Part shown: piece by piece, positions 11,797 to 22,243 of the stretch
Layout: each line of letters begins with the position of its first letter
Position numbering within the stretch: position 1 is the stretch's first letter
DNA from: Fasciola hepatica
Taxonomy: Eukaryota; Platyhelminthes; Trematoda; Plagiorchiida; Fasciolidae
Direction: 5' to 3'
DNA length: 64,000 nt
Assembly: GCA_948099385.1 (NCBI GenBank)
Contig: CANUEZ040000107.1
Coordinates: 1,550,001-1,614,000 of the forward strand
Program-made: the position numbers and the translations under genes
The notes under the pieces: generated by a model
What the model saw: only the letters and a program-made list of their open reading frames with translations
Databases searched by the model: none
What the model was told of the DNA's origin: nothing

Positions 11797-13135
11797 GTGG
11801 TCACTGAGGAACTAGAGAGGCTGAGAGTGTATCAGTCGTCTGGATCAGATGGTATTCATCCGCCCCTACTGCGTGCATCGACCAACGAACCCACACCACC
11901 TATGGCCGATCTTCTTGTTATATCGCTACGCAAGTTTACGTTGAACAGCAAGCGGAAGGCCGCCTCTGTCTGTTCTCTGCTCAAAGGGGGCCCGGAGGAG
12001 GTACCCACTAGCTATCGCCTGGCGATTGTTACCTATGTTTTGAGGAAGATGATGGGGCGGCCAGTGTCCGTGCTAATCCGGGAGCTCCTTGGGTCACTCT
12101 TGCATCCGTATCCCACCAAAGATGGCTTCCGTCCAGAGAGGTCGTGTATCTCAGGCTTGCCAGTGGCACAAGAAAGGTTCACAGAAGCTATGGACGGCGA
12201 ATACAACACGGATATTGTCCTCGCTGATTTCAGCAAGATCTTTGACAGAGTAGTTCTTGACCGACTGTTGTAAACTCGGGAAGACTTAACTCCAGAGTCC
12301 GACGCGGATTTTGGGGAGAGGAAGCCTCCAGTCAGAGCTGCCCAGTCGAGAGCAAGTTGGCTTGCTGCAACAAGAGGGGCCCTCAGGGATAAGTTCTTGG
12401 ACCGATACTGTTTTTGGCTCACTTGAGCGTCTTGTCGCAGTCTTCTAGCCGACTTGACCTGCTTACGTAGATGACAGAAACTTTGGCGCGTCTTGAAATC
12501 CAGTGCACACAGACGGGTTTTGCAAGGGGATCTGGGTGCTTTAGTAGGATGGTCTGACTTCTGGGCCCTACCAGTCAGTGTCCAGATGCGCATACACGTC
12601 TGCTTAGAGAAGGGTGTCGGATGCAGTGTACCGCACCGGGGAAGAAATACTACCGAGGTCGTCGGGCGATCGAGACCCTGGGGTTATGCTATCATTGTCT
12701 GCCAAGGCTGAAGCTCATAAAGATAAGGTCTGTGGCTCTTCCAGAGCCATTATCGGTGCCACACATCTGTCATTTTGCCTGCCGAGCCCCGAGGCCCTCC
12801 GGTTGTCGTAAGCCTCCCATGTTCGTCCGAGACTCGAATATGTAGGTGCTGCAATTTACTACTGCACTATCGGCGAGAAAGTGAAAAAGGAGGCGAAACC
12901 CTGCTTGACGAGACTAGTCAGTGACTAAAGTGGAACCAGCTGTGAGGATCCTCTGTTTCTTGACCACTTTTCCGGGCACTATTGGAGATTTGCTAGTGAT
13001 AATTAGTCTGAGAAAGATGCTTGTTGGTGACATGGGTCCGAAATTGCAAGCGACTTCCCCATTAGGATGGACTACCGGAAGCGAGGCCATGCCTTGACAA
13101 TGCTGAGGCTTCCGTCGACTGGTTTGCCGCTAGTT
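11797..13135 (+). pseudogene. CR1/Jockey-type non-LTR reverse transcriptase relic
   Basis: The first frame (11797-12273) carries the N-terminal RT blocks of non-LTR elements: SSGSDGIHPPLLRA, a decayed NYRP block, KDGFRPERSCISGLPVAQER and DIVLADFSKIFDRV, the motif holding the first catalytic Asp. Further frames continue with RTGEEILPRSSGDRDPGVML and RPRLEYVGAAIYY, then RGHALTMLRLPSTGLPLVYR, the usual order after the palm. The FADD catalytic box is not recognisable. Multiple stops make this inactive. Confidence 0.8.
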
Positions 13136-13189
13136 TACCGTCTTTCGCGGGAAGCAACTAATCTTTGAAAAGCCGTACCGTTATCGGAG

Positions 13190-13740
13190 GCGGAGGAGGA
13201 CGACGCTTGGTTTGAACGGCGTCTGGACATGCATCTGGAGGCACTGCGATGGAACTCTTTTTGAGGATAAACCTACGGAACCAATGTGAAGTGGCTTACA
13301 CCGGGTGTTTCCCTCTCCTTTCTGACAAGAAGCCGAAAAAGAGTACGAGAACGAATTCGCTAACAACTTCAAGGCGGACCCTAGAAACTTTTTTGCTTAA
13401 GTGCAGTCCCAGAAGGCGACAATTGAGATTGTGGGTGCCTCAGAAATGCCCGACGGAGTCTTTGCCCTCGACGGTAAAAGCAGGGCGGAAACCTTACTTG
13501 CCTGTCTAAAAAGAGTGTATCTTCAGGACTAGATGCCCAGTGCTGCGGGATTAGGTATAGGGAGTGCGCCAGTGCTTCAAAAGCTCACAGTGAATGAAGA
13601 TGTGGTGCTTCGTGAACCTGAATCCCTTTGCGTGCACAAAACAACCGGGCCGGGTACGATTCGTCCGGCAATTATTCGACCTCTTCCCGATATCTTATCA
13701 GGGTTCGCTACCTAGCCGTACGAATGGTCGCTAAGGTAGA
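13190..13740 (+). pseudogene. second non-LTR element piece: EN-RT linker and RT start
   Basis: Reading frames here match the segment between endonuclease and RT in CR1-type elements (KEYENEFANNFKADPRNFFA). The beginning of RT follows (TTGPGTIRPAIIRPLPDILS, equivalent to KSPGPD-IHP-IL). It stops where the right palindrome arm begins (13803). Because it lies downstream of a C-terminal RT piece, it is a separate copy. The palindrome junction therefore cuts through, or lies next to, a non-LTR element. Confidence 0.65.
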
Positions 13741-13892
13741 GTGTGGTGCTAAACGGCTGGCTTGGGGCCATAGTCGTGGCAATACGTAGGAAAGGATCCA
13801 GGCGCAGAGTACAATTTCGAACTGAGTTCCAGTTCAACCGGTTTTCTTATTCCTCCTGTGAGCTCAGTTCGGTTTTGAGCGTTTACTACCCT

Positions 13893-15100
13893 CGTTGCCA
13901 TAAAACTAGTTCTTCGGTGCAGGTACCGATCATAACATCTGGCGTCACGGCCAGTTCCAATCACGGAAAACTGTGTTTCGGAAGTTGTATATGTTCACAG
14001 CAGAGCCAGGGAGTTGAGGATTACATCAAGTGGTTCGGAGTGTGGAGCTTGACTAGTAAATCCTTGAATTATGAAAGGGAAGCTGCACGTTCCTTGGCAG
14101 TCCTTGGAAAGGATACATATTCCTCCTTGGAGGATCCGCATTTTCCGATTTCTCAGTGTATTTGCCCTACGAACCCTTGGAGGCGGGTGCTTCTGTGGCA
14201 TTTCCAACCTGTGAATTTCGAGGCTGCTGAAGGAGCAAAGTTTCACTCATTGATGCGAGGCGCCAATCGACCAATACGGAATTTTGCATTACGGTCGCAA
14301 ACACGAGCCACTAGATGCAATTTGGGGATCAGCTTGAGGTGCAGTTACGCGACAGAGTAATTGCTGGTATCATCTGTCTCGAGTTGCTACAAAGACTTCT
14401 CCCTCACGAATACAACTTTTGACCTGCCAAACTTCTTTGTGAGCAACATCAAGACGTACGTGTTGTTTTAATTGACGAGACCCCAGTTTCGTTCAGCATG
14501 AAACATCTGAAGTCCCCTTCTAATCCACCATCGAGGCAAGTAAAGAGCGTTCCCCGGCTCAAAAAATTAGGCCAAAATTTCCACTCTCGAACAGTTCAAC
14601 CAAACAAGTAGCGTTATTGTTGCAGTTCTTGTGGTCAGAAACATGTTCCATTTAACTTTGACTTTCTTAATGCGAAGCACCACAGTAGTAGTAGGGTGGG
14701 TCATATTCAGTCCGTAAGTAGAAAAAAAAGTCATGCTTTGCCGTGCATCCATCTGACCGTGCCACAACGTCATCCCAGCCACCAAACTCTGTCTGCTGGG
14801 ACTGTGAAGAATGGCATTCTGTTCTACTTTATCCTTACAGGACATACTTATGTTAGGAATGTGGACATATCAAGCGCAGAGAACAATTTTGTGAACGCTC
14901 AAAAAGCAAAAGACCTGCGAAAAACTTCGGCGCGTTTGGTCGCATCAGGCACCAGCCGAACGCTGTATTGGTAGTCTTGAGTCCTTTACTAAACCAATTG
15001 GGGAAATGCGTGACAACAGTTGTGGATAGCCGTCCATTAACTCTCCAAATGGACACGGCACAGGAGAACAATCATTCTAAGCTCACCGTGGGTCGCTCTT
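13893..15100 (+). pseudogene. Ty3/gypsy gag and protease remnant (right-arm copy)
   Basis: The 205-codon frame at 13743-14360 includes gag motifs (RRVLLWHFQPVNFEAAEGAKF, then ALRSQTRATRCNLG). It begins upstream of the arm boundary only by chance. The next segment (LLQRLL, then a block with SCGQKH and GHIQS near 14610-14720) is a decayed zinc-knuckle region. At about 15050 LQMDTA marks the protease position. All parts lie in different frames. Gag binds RNA and builds the particle in working elements; this copy cannot. Confidence 0.65.
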
Positions 15101-15399
15101 AGTGAGCTTCCATTCAAAGCCACAAACCGTGTTATTGAAAACGCCACTGGCCAACGAATACCACTCTTGGTAGGGCAAGAATGAGGGTTGGAATTTAGTG
15201 ACAACTATGGGTAAGGCTTTTGTTATATGTCAACCACTGATAACCTTAATTTCCTCCGTGTCGACTGGACGAATGAGCTTTAGTTATGAAGTGTAACCTT
15301 TAGTTCAACTTGCAACTCAGACAACCCGACTTCACTGTCACTTTCGTACTCATCAGATGTGTGTGACGATGCAAACATCGCTAACACCACAGCAGTTGA

Positions 15400-16640
15400 A
15401 GATATTTAGGAGGAGTTTGCCGAATTATTCGAACCAGGCTTGCGGTTGTACTCTTAGACTAAAGCGATCTTTTATCTAAAACCGAAGTCAAAACCAGGCT
15501 TTCGTCCGGAACGGCTTGTTTTATATACCGCTTTGAAATCAATAGGTCAGGAACTCGAAGGATTGCAGACGGCGGGAGTACCTACACAATCAAATTACTC
15601 TTCTTGGGCCGCACGAATTGTGGTGGTTAGGAAAGCGGATGGTTTGTTTGGCATGTGCCAATTACTGTATGCCTAGAACCACATTATTATCTGCTGCCAA
15701 TCCCGGGAAATTTGTCTTCTCAGCTTCAAGGGAGCAAAATATCCCCAAAATTTGACCACTTTGATATCTATCTTTAGGGTGAAGTCGATAACTCAAGGAG
15801 AAGTTTGCTGACTAACAATACCAGCAGCGGTTTGTATCAATACAACGAATTGCCTTTCAGAGTGACTCACATTTCAGCCATTTCTCAGCGGATTACTGAC
15901 ACAATGCAGGCTGACCTTCCACTCGTACTAGCCTGCATGGAGGATATTGTTATTGCTAGCGAGTCAAGGTCTGAACAATTGCGGAATTTGAAGGAGTTTC
16001 TGCATAAAATCCGACTTTTCGGATTCGAGTTACGTACAACGAAACTCCTTTTTTCTCCCAAGCACAAAACTTCTCGTTCTTATCGCTGACAAAAATGGGA
16101 AAGAGCTCAGACCCGTCCATGGTGGCGCCTACTAGTCAGACGCCAGCATTAAAATCAAAACGGAACTGCAATCTCTCTTCGAACTTGTAAACTATTATAA
16201 TAATTTCGTTCAAAGTATGTACAATATTAGAGCCCCATTGAACGCCTTGCTGAAACAAGACTCCGAATGGCGATCATCCTTGTGCGGGTTGAAGCGGCTA
16301 CTGACGCTCACCCTTGTGCTGACTCATCATGATCTCCGTGTGCCCAAGATAGTCTCTGCAGACGCTTCTGAGTACGGCTTTGGAGCAGTGCTCCATAAAT
16401 TTCCAGATGGCTCACGGAAAGCAGTGTCACACACCCCTCGGGCGTCCACAATGGCCGGGGGAAATCGCAGTCAGGTAGAGAAAGAAGGCCTAGCACTGGT
16501 ATTCACATTTCATAGGTTCCATAAATTTCTTCATGGAAGAAGTTTTACCCTGTGCACTGACCACGAAGCCCTATCAGCCCTCTTCCGTGCAAAAAAAGGT
16601 ATCCTCCTCCGTATCTCAAACCTACTATAATTATGGGCAG
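15400..16640 (+). pseudogene. Ty3/gypsy reverse transcriptase and RNase H (right-arm copy)
   Basis: The RT begins near EFAELFEPGLRLYS and continues with FRPERPVLYTALKS and YSSWAARIVVVRKADG. It then shifts frame into 15805-16089 with GLYQYNELPFRV, the LPFG block. The catalytic box reads CMEDIVIAS where YLDD or YMDD is expected. RNase H at 16217-16630 carries VSADASEYGFGAVLHKFP with the first acidic residue, then VEKEGLALVFTFHRFHKFL and FTLCTDHEALSALF. The order is that of Ty3/gypsy (RT, RH, IN). Stops, frameshifts and the Tyr and Asp losses mark it as dead. Confidence 0.87.
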
Positions 16641-16861
16641 CGGTATTACTTGTCTGCGGCTTTGTGGTTATATACATCAGCTCAGACAGTTTCGGACACG
16701 CTAGAGCGATATTCCGCCTGAAACAGAGGAATCCATCTGATCAATCTGACGAAGACTTGGTGGTATCCCCAGATGAAGTTTATTCCGAAGTCAAACTGGT
16801 GTTTCGTGGGCCAACCCACCTGGTACTTTCACCGCGATACGAAGCGTAACTAACTCAGACC

Positions 16862-17700
16862 TTGATCTTCAGCGAACAATTCACCTGCGGGTTGACCGGA
16901 CCCAAATTACCAACGACGGGTATGCGATTCCATCGTCGGAAAGATGCGCTCACGATAGTGGACGGATGTCTCATGCTGCCTGAAAGCATGGTGATTCGTA
17001 AGGCACTACAAAACAGAGTCATAGGACAACTGAGTAGTGGTCATCCGGATATCACACGTATGAAAGCACTAGCCCAAAAATATGCTTACTGGCCTAACAC
17101 TGACAAGCAGATTGAAGGTCGCGTTGGATGTGAAAAATGTCCACTTGCTGCCAGGACCCCCACCAAGTTTCCACTGCACTCGGCCATTACACACGGGCCC
17201 CAAGAAAACGGTTTACGTCTATTTTGCAGGTCCAGTGGATCAGCAGTATTTCATGGTGATAGTTGATGCTTGCTCTCAGTGGCAAGAAATAATTTCCACG
17301 ATGATTATCTATTCTTCAAAAACCACTGTCATCTTAAGACGTCTTTTCGATCAATCTGGGTTTCCCAAAACTTTATTTACGGATAACGAGGCCCAGTTTA
17401 TCTCCATTTGATTCACTTCTTCCCGCCAATCCATAGCCGTTGAGCACGTACGGAGTCCAGTCTGTCGCCATCAATCAGACGGCCAAGTGGAATGTTTTGT
17501 AGGTACACCGAAAAGAGTTTTCAAATAGTTGCAAGGGAAAGGAAGCATACTAAGGGTACTTGAAAACTCTGGTGACGTACCGCTCAAATCTTAACACTTC
17601 AGTCCCAAACAAAGCCTCACTAGTAAAAGCTTTCCTTGGCAGACGCTTGCGAATACTTTTAGAAGCCACGTACCCCAGGGTCACACAAACCTCTCGAAAT
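16862..17700 (+). pseudogene. Ty3/gypsy integrase (right-arm copy)
   Basis: The frame at 16862-17266 has the H2C2-like linker (SSGHPDITRMKALAQKYAYWP, then CEKC). The overlapping frame 17082-17411 has the core strand FAGPVDQQYFMVIVDACSQW, with Tyr in place of the first catalytic Asp, and LFTDNEAQF with the second Asp. A third frame near 17440-17520 reads EHVRSPVCRHQSDGQVECF with the Glu. Beyond it, SLTSKSFPWQTLANTF resembles the post-core PA-LF-GR-LRT segment. It follows RT/RH on the same strand, as in Ty3/gypsy elements. Confidence 0.82.
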
Positions 17701-18133
17701 GACCACATGGAAACGCGCCCCAACGGATAGTACGGCGCATGGCCACGCAGCACAAGCAAAGGGGATCATGTATATGTTCTCCATTTTCGCCATGCTTCAA
17801 GGCCGTGGATACCAGGAGAAATTGTGAGCCGGCTGAATGTGTGACTTGTGATATTCACTTGGACAATGACCCAGCCTAACGACGGGTCAATCATACCATA
17901 AAGCGTTACAACATAGCAGCGGTAGATGAGAAGAATGAGGTAGAACTTCCAATCTATATTATTTTGGATACCTCTGCATTACCAGTGACAGGGTAGAAAA
18001 CGGCATCACCTGGGCCACCTAGTTCTGGCTGCTTTACCGATAATCAATGTGTTCCCGGACCCCCGTCAGAAGGACTTCCTTTGATCTTAGTTAAAAGCCG
18101 CGCGAGTCAATCCTTATTTGCTGAGGGAGGCGA

Positions 18134-18388
18134 ATGCACCGTCAGTCAACACTGCGCGCATTAGTACACGCCCACACACTCACACTCAAGCCCGCAGACG
18201 CGTTCGCTCACACGAAACAGTTTTCGTACTGTCCGGTTATTCGCCAAGTCGCGATCGCTCATCTTCGTATTGATTTCCTTATGTGGACCATTTTTGCTGA
18301 AAGTGCCTGTCAGTTGCGTTTATGTTTATTCGCATACAGACTCACTCAGTGGTTGGTTGTTCATTGTCCCCCGATGGCTGATTGATAA
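18134..18388 (+). repeat. repeat A, LTR-like (right-arm copy)
   Basis: Same repeat as 2573-2828 and, more diverged, 10697-10960. Its place downstream of the plus-strand gypsy integrase suggests 3' LTR sequence of that element. No TG/CA boundary or duplication could be fixed. Confidence 0.5.
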
Positions 18389-19429
18389 CATATTTCTCCT
18401 GGGCTGCTGAAGTACACACCACAGATGATTCCGCTCTTCGCATTTAATCAAACTTTATATGCAGTATTCTGCTTCCGTAAGTGGTCTACCATATGGAGAC
18501 CCACCACGCCTTCAGTGGATTGACTCGAGGGAATGGTAGCCTAAAGTGATTTTTGGAAGGTATCTCATTTCCTCAACGTCATATGGTCTCGGAGATATCA
18601 CGGGGTCGAAGATGGGCTACCGAGAACCCTGGAACCATGTCGACTGTAGTACGCGCTGGCATAAAGTTCATTCCTCGAGGACAGTGTGCAAAACACATGT
18701 GACTGAATCTGCGGAGGAAGCATGACAGTACCAATCCCACTTGCCACACGACACGTCGAAACCTCTAGGGATGGTGCGGTACTCTTCAGGACCCAACGGC
18801 CGAAGTCCTTCAAAAACAACGGTGGGGACTATGCCCGACGACCTGCATTCAAGTCCCATGGTTACGTGGCCACCAGGCCTTATTCAAAACCTGCACCACA
18901 AGATTTCCCAGAACCCTTCTGGGTAGGTAAAACCACGTAGCCAGCAGGCGGCTGTGTCGGACTTAAGAGTGAGAGCAACAAGGCCACTTTTTCTTGCCCT
19001 GCTTTCATCCAGCCGGAAAATTGAGTAACCTGGTGGTGACACCTCAGAATCAGCCACTTTTCGGTTAGGGCAGCGACTGGGGGGGAGGATTTCGTGCCAC
19101 CAGTGAATCCAGCTCGCTTCATTTGTGCAGTAGACTACGAACTTCGAACAGATATCTGGTCGCCCATCATTAACTGGCTCGCAACATAGAGTTACTACCC
19201 CATGAAAAAAGCTCCGCACCTGCAGCTAGACCACATGTAATATCAGGAGTTTTTGACAAAGCCAGGGGCTCCCAAAGCAGGAGCTGCATCTAATTCCGGA
19301 CCAAACATGTTCTGCTAACAAGGTCAGCCTCACCCCTCGACCGACGTCCCCGTAGCTCCAAGTTGGCTAGTTTTTGCTGCTTCCGATGCCTTCGAGAGTG
19401 GTTAAGTACGATACGCACCAATTCGCCTT
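18389..19429. other. unassigned decayed repeat DNA in right arm
   Basis: Mirror of 1529-2569. It contains overlapping short frames on both strands but no motif I can place. It lies between two repeats facing each other: the plus-strand gypsy end and the minus-strand BEL end. Confidence 0.5.
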
Positions 19430-20100
19430 TTGTCACAGTGCAAAACCGCCCGGGCTGCATCCCAGCCAATCAGGGCGAGACTGAGTGATCGACGTAAGAT
19501 GCTTTTGAGCAATAAGCAGCCCAACCCGCGCGTATCTCGAAACCAAAAGAGGATTTATTCGCGGTTTGTATCACACCGAGTTTTAAATGAACAATCTCGT
19601 AAAATACATAAAAAAAGTAACCGCAAAGAACTAACACCGGGTCCAAGCTCGAGGTATGAGACAAAATGGTATGTGAGTCTCACAGGTCTGACCAGTGTAT
19701 GACAGAGTTCCCCGTTGGACTCGAATGAATAAAGGTCGGTTTACAAACGCATATATTTGAGCATTATCAAGAAATCAGTGTTCCAGAAGGATTTTGCACA
19801 GGTGTTCATTAAGCCGCCCACCAAAATCCCTCTGACCTTATCAAAATCAAAGATCTGGTATGAGGGTGCTCATTCTTCCCACCCATCTAAACCCTGTCGT
19901 CAGTGCAAGCAAATTTCATCGCTGGCAACTGGAATCTGCTCATATACTTGCAAAATCACAAGCAGCCCGGCGTATAAGTCAGCAAGTTTTTCCTTCACAA
20001 TGAAAGGTTATCCTCTTCTCTGTAGACCGTCAGTCGTCAGCATTATCGGCAAGAGCCCCTGCATGTCCAGATTCTCCTGTGGCAAATATATGTGAGGGCT
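19430..20100 (-). repeat. LTR-like 3' repeat of BEL/Pao element
   Basis: Blocks at 19672-19800 (GTGAGTCTCACAGGTC, TGACAGAG, AAAGGTC, CAAGAAATCAG) recur in the same order and orientation at 26328-26480. The BEL/Pao gag-pol lies between them on the minus strand, so the pair fits LTRs, this one being the 3' copy. An AATAAA occurs on the plus strand at about 19726, which would argue for the opposite orientation; the assignment is therefore tentative. Confidence 0.45.
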
Positions 20101-20417
20101 TTGAGCCCGCCTGCCACGTTCGAGAAAACAATCTCATTGGTGTCAATAATAAAAAGGCAGTTCACAAAACAGTGTCGTGCTCTGGTGGAAGTGGGAGCGA
20201 GCAGAAATGCATTTTTATTCTATCCTGGTGAGAACCTTGCAGTTGGGGTGATGCTGGACGGCTGAGTCAGTGGCATAGTGCGGTTTGTCTTCGTCCTCAT
20301 GGAGATTGAGGCTATGCATATCGCAAGTCAGTGTTCCTTTGTTGGTCTTGACTTCACCGTCCTCATTATCCCGTCCGAACTTATAATGATTTCTTCAAGA
20401 ACACTCAAGGACCGTAT

Positions 20418-21300
20418 ACTAAAGTGCGCTTGCCCCTCATATACCATTCCTACGTCACCAACTTGTCAGGGTCTATCCTTGGTTGGCCACCTTTTGTCGG
20501 GTTTGTAGGACCGACAGGTACTCAGGTAACCATCGTCTCCTTGAAACCCCGGCCACATAATTCGCTCGTTTCCACCCACCTAAGTACCTATTTCGGAAAC
20601 TCGCCGTTCTTTAGAGTCCAATATTTGGCCTCGATGCCAAAAATCATTTCTGAGGTAGGCACTAGGTGATTGGGGTTGCTGAAGGAGATGTGAACGACAG
20701 GGCAAGTATTCAAGATTCTAGTTACATCCGTCATCCTTCTGTTTAGTGTCTTATAGCCCCGTGGTTGTTGTTCGATTAGAGGCTGTATTATTCTTCTAGC
20801 GGACCTGATTAGGCACTCCCACACTCCACCGCGGTGACTGGCCTTTAATCGGTTGAGGTGCATCAGAAGCCCCACTTTACTGTTCGACCCTGTAGTTCAT
20901 CCCTATTTATATTTTGGTTTCAAAGCAACAGTTCTTGCTGGGAACCCACAAAAATGGACCTGTTGTCTGAGTAGATGTCCAACGGCACACCCCTCTTCTT
21001 TGGGAAGCATTGCAGGGCTCAGAGGAAAGAGTTAATTGACATCAAGTGTGCGACTTCTAGGAGTACGGCTCGAGATTTCATGCAAGCCCTGAAGCACCTG
21101 TAGCTTTTTCCATTCTCTTCCCGCATCTGACCCCCAAATGTTTGAACCGGTCAAGTCTAGTATCAGTGAATGACCCCCATCCTTGGGTCACTCGGCATTT
21201 CGGAAGTGGAGCCATTTACTGCTCACCCGAGGCCGCCATACATCTTCTGCATTGCACACAAAATCGAGTTGAGTGCTCCATGTTCGCTCTTCCTCCCAAT
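20418..21300 (-). pseudogene. BEL/Pao integrase
   Basis: On the minus strand the catalytic region includes YSDNRSIFVGSQQEL at about 20960-20915, the second catalytic Asp region of BEL/Pao integrases, preceded by KKRGVPLDI. The frame at 20875-20588 gives KASHRGGVWECLIRSARRII. A shifted frame gives the RRWLPEYL and LQTRQK C-terminal motifs. The palindrome boundary as seen in this window (20957) falls inside this gene, but only because the left arm is cut by the window start. Frameshifts make it inactive. Confidence 0.8.
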
Positions 21301-21895
21301 ATCCATAACCGCTCCGGGATAAAGCTCGTCAAGTGGCCTTTCCCGGCATGTCCCTCCACAGTCTGTACATGTCGTAACAGTAGGTCCAACACGGGTTGTC
21401 GCGCAGGTGTTGCTATGGGGTGTTTCGCGTCAAAGTTGTTTTGAATCCGTCAGCGTCCTACCCACTCTTGGCAGTCCATCGATGAGTTTCGAATTCAGAG
21501 TTTTTAAACTGTTTTGTAGGATCATTGTTCTTTCGTTGTTTGATCGCGGCTCTCTAGGATACTGAATATCTTGCGTGAACCCCTCGGCTTGCTTCTTCCT
21601 GGGGAGATCTTACTTGTTGTCAGTCAGTAGATACACAGGTACTCTGCTGAACAAACGGAGACCCTTCATGATCAGTAAAGGCCTCCTCGTCCCAGTTAGC
21701 CATACTAGCTAGTGGGGCATTTTTGTCTTAGGTGAGATCAAGCCAACCGTGCCAGAGTGGACTCCAGTTCCATGTCGGCCAGTGTCATTACGACGCTTTT
21801 GATTTCCACTCCCCATTCAAGAGGTGTTCTCAGTTTGTAAACGGGCCAATCTCGTTCGGGCATGTACAGGAATTTTGGGCCTCCCTTCAACGTAT

Positions 21896-22243
21896 CTAGT
21901 TACCGGAAGTTGGTCGCACCTCTGGAAAGTAGGTCTTCTGGGTTTTCGGCTGACCCAACCTGCTGCCACTGACCTGCTGCAGTTTCATCGTGTATGATTT
22001 TGTGTCTGTTAGCCACGAAAGTGCTGGGGCGGCTGGCGAAGTTACTGACGTAGTACGGCCCAATCGCCGAGTCTGTGAAAAGCTTTGCTGGTCATCTATT
22101 GGAGTTAAACCCGTCTCTATAGCTTGTACCGCCTCAACAGCCAAAACAGCTGCAATAAGTTCGAGGGGCGGGAGAGGTACCAACCTTAAAAGGAGTGAAG
22201 CAGGTCTCGGCGAATGGGATCCTCGGGATATAGCGTCCACCAC
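21896..22243 (-). pseudogene. BEL/Pao RNase H region
   Basis: A 115-codon open frame carries PPLELIAAVLAVEAVQAIETG, equivalent to the PR-EL-AA-LAV motif of BEL/Pao RNase H. A later SWLTDTKSYTMKLQQ corresponds to the W-DS--VL segment, where the expected Asp-Ser is Asp-Thr. It follows RT on the same strand and precedes the integrase. In working elements this domain removes the RNA strand of the RNA-DNA hybrid. Confidence 0.75.

Larger units (their letters stand above)
13803..20957. repeat. right arm of giant inverted repeat (palindrome I)
   Basis: Reverse complement of 1-7155. The arm may continue beyond 20957, because its partner would lie upstream of position 1. Identity is very high over 7 kb that includes decayed, unconstrained pseudogenes, so the duplication is recent, or gene-converted, or an assembly artefact. 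Confidence 0.95.

Noticed and set aside
18722..19219. Overlapping frames at 18722-18940 (plus) and 18880-19219 (minus), mirrored in the left arm, as a gene pair
   Set aside because: They share no motif with any family I know, overlap each other on opposite strands, and their conservation is explained by the arm duplication.
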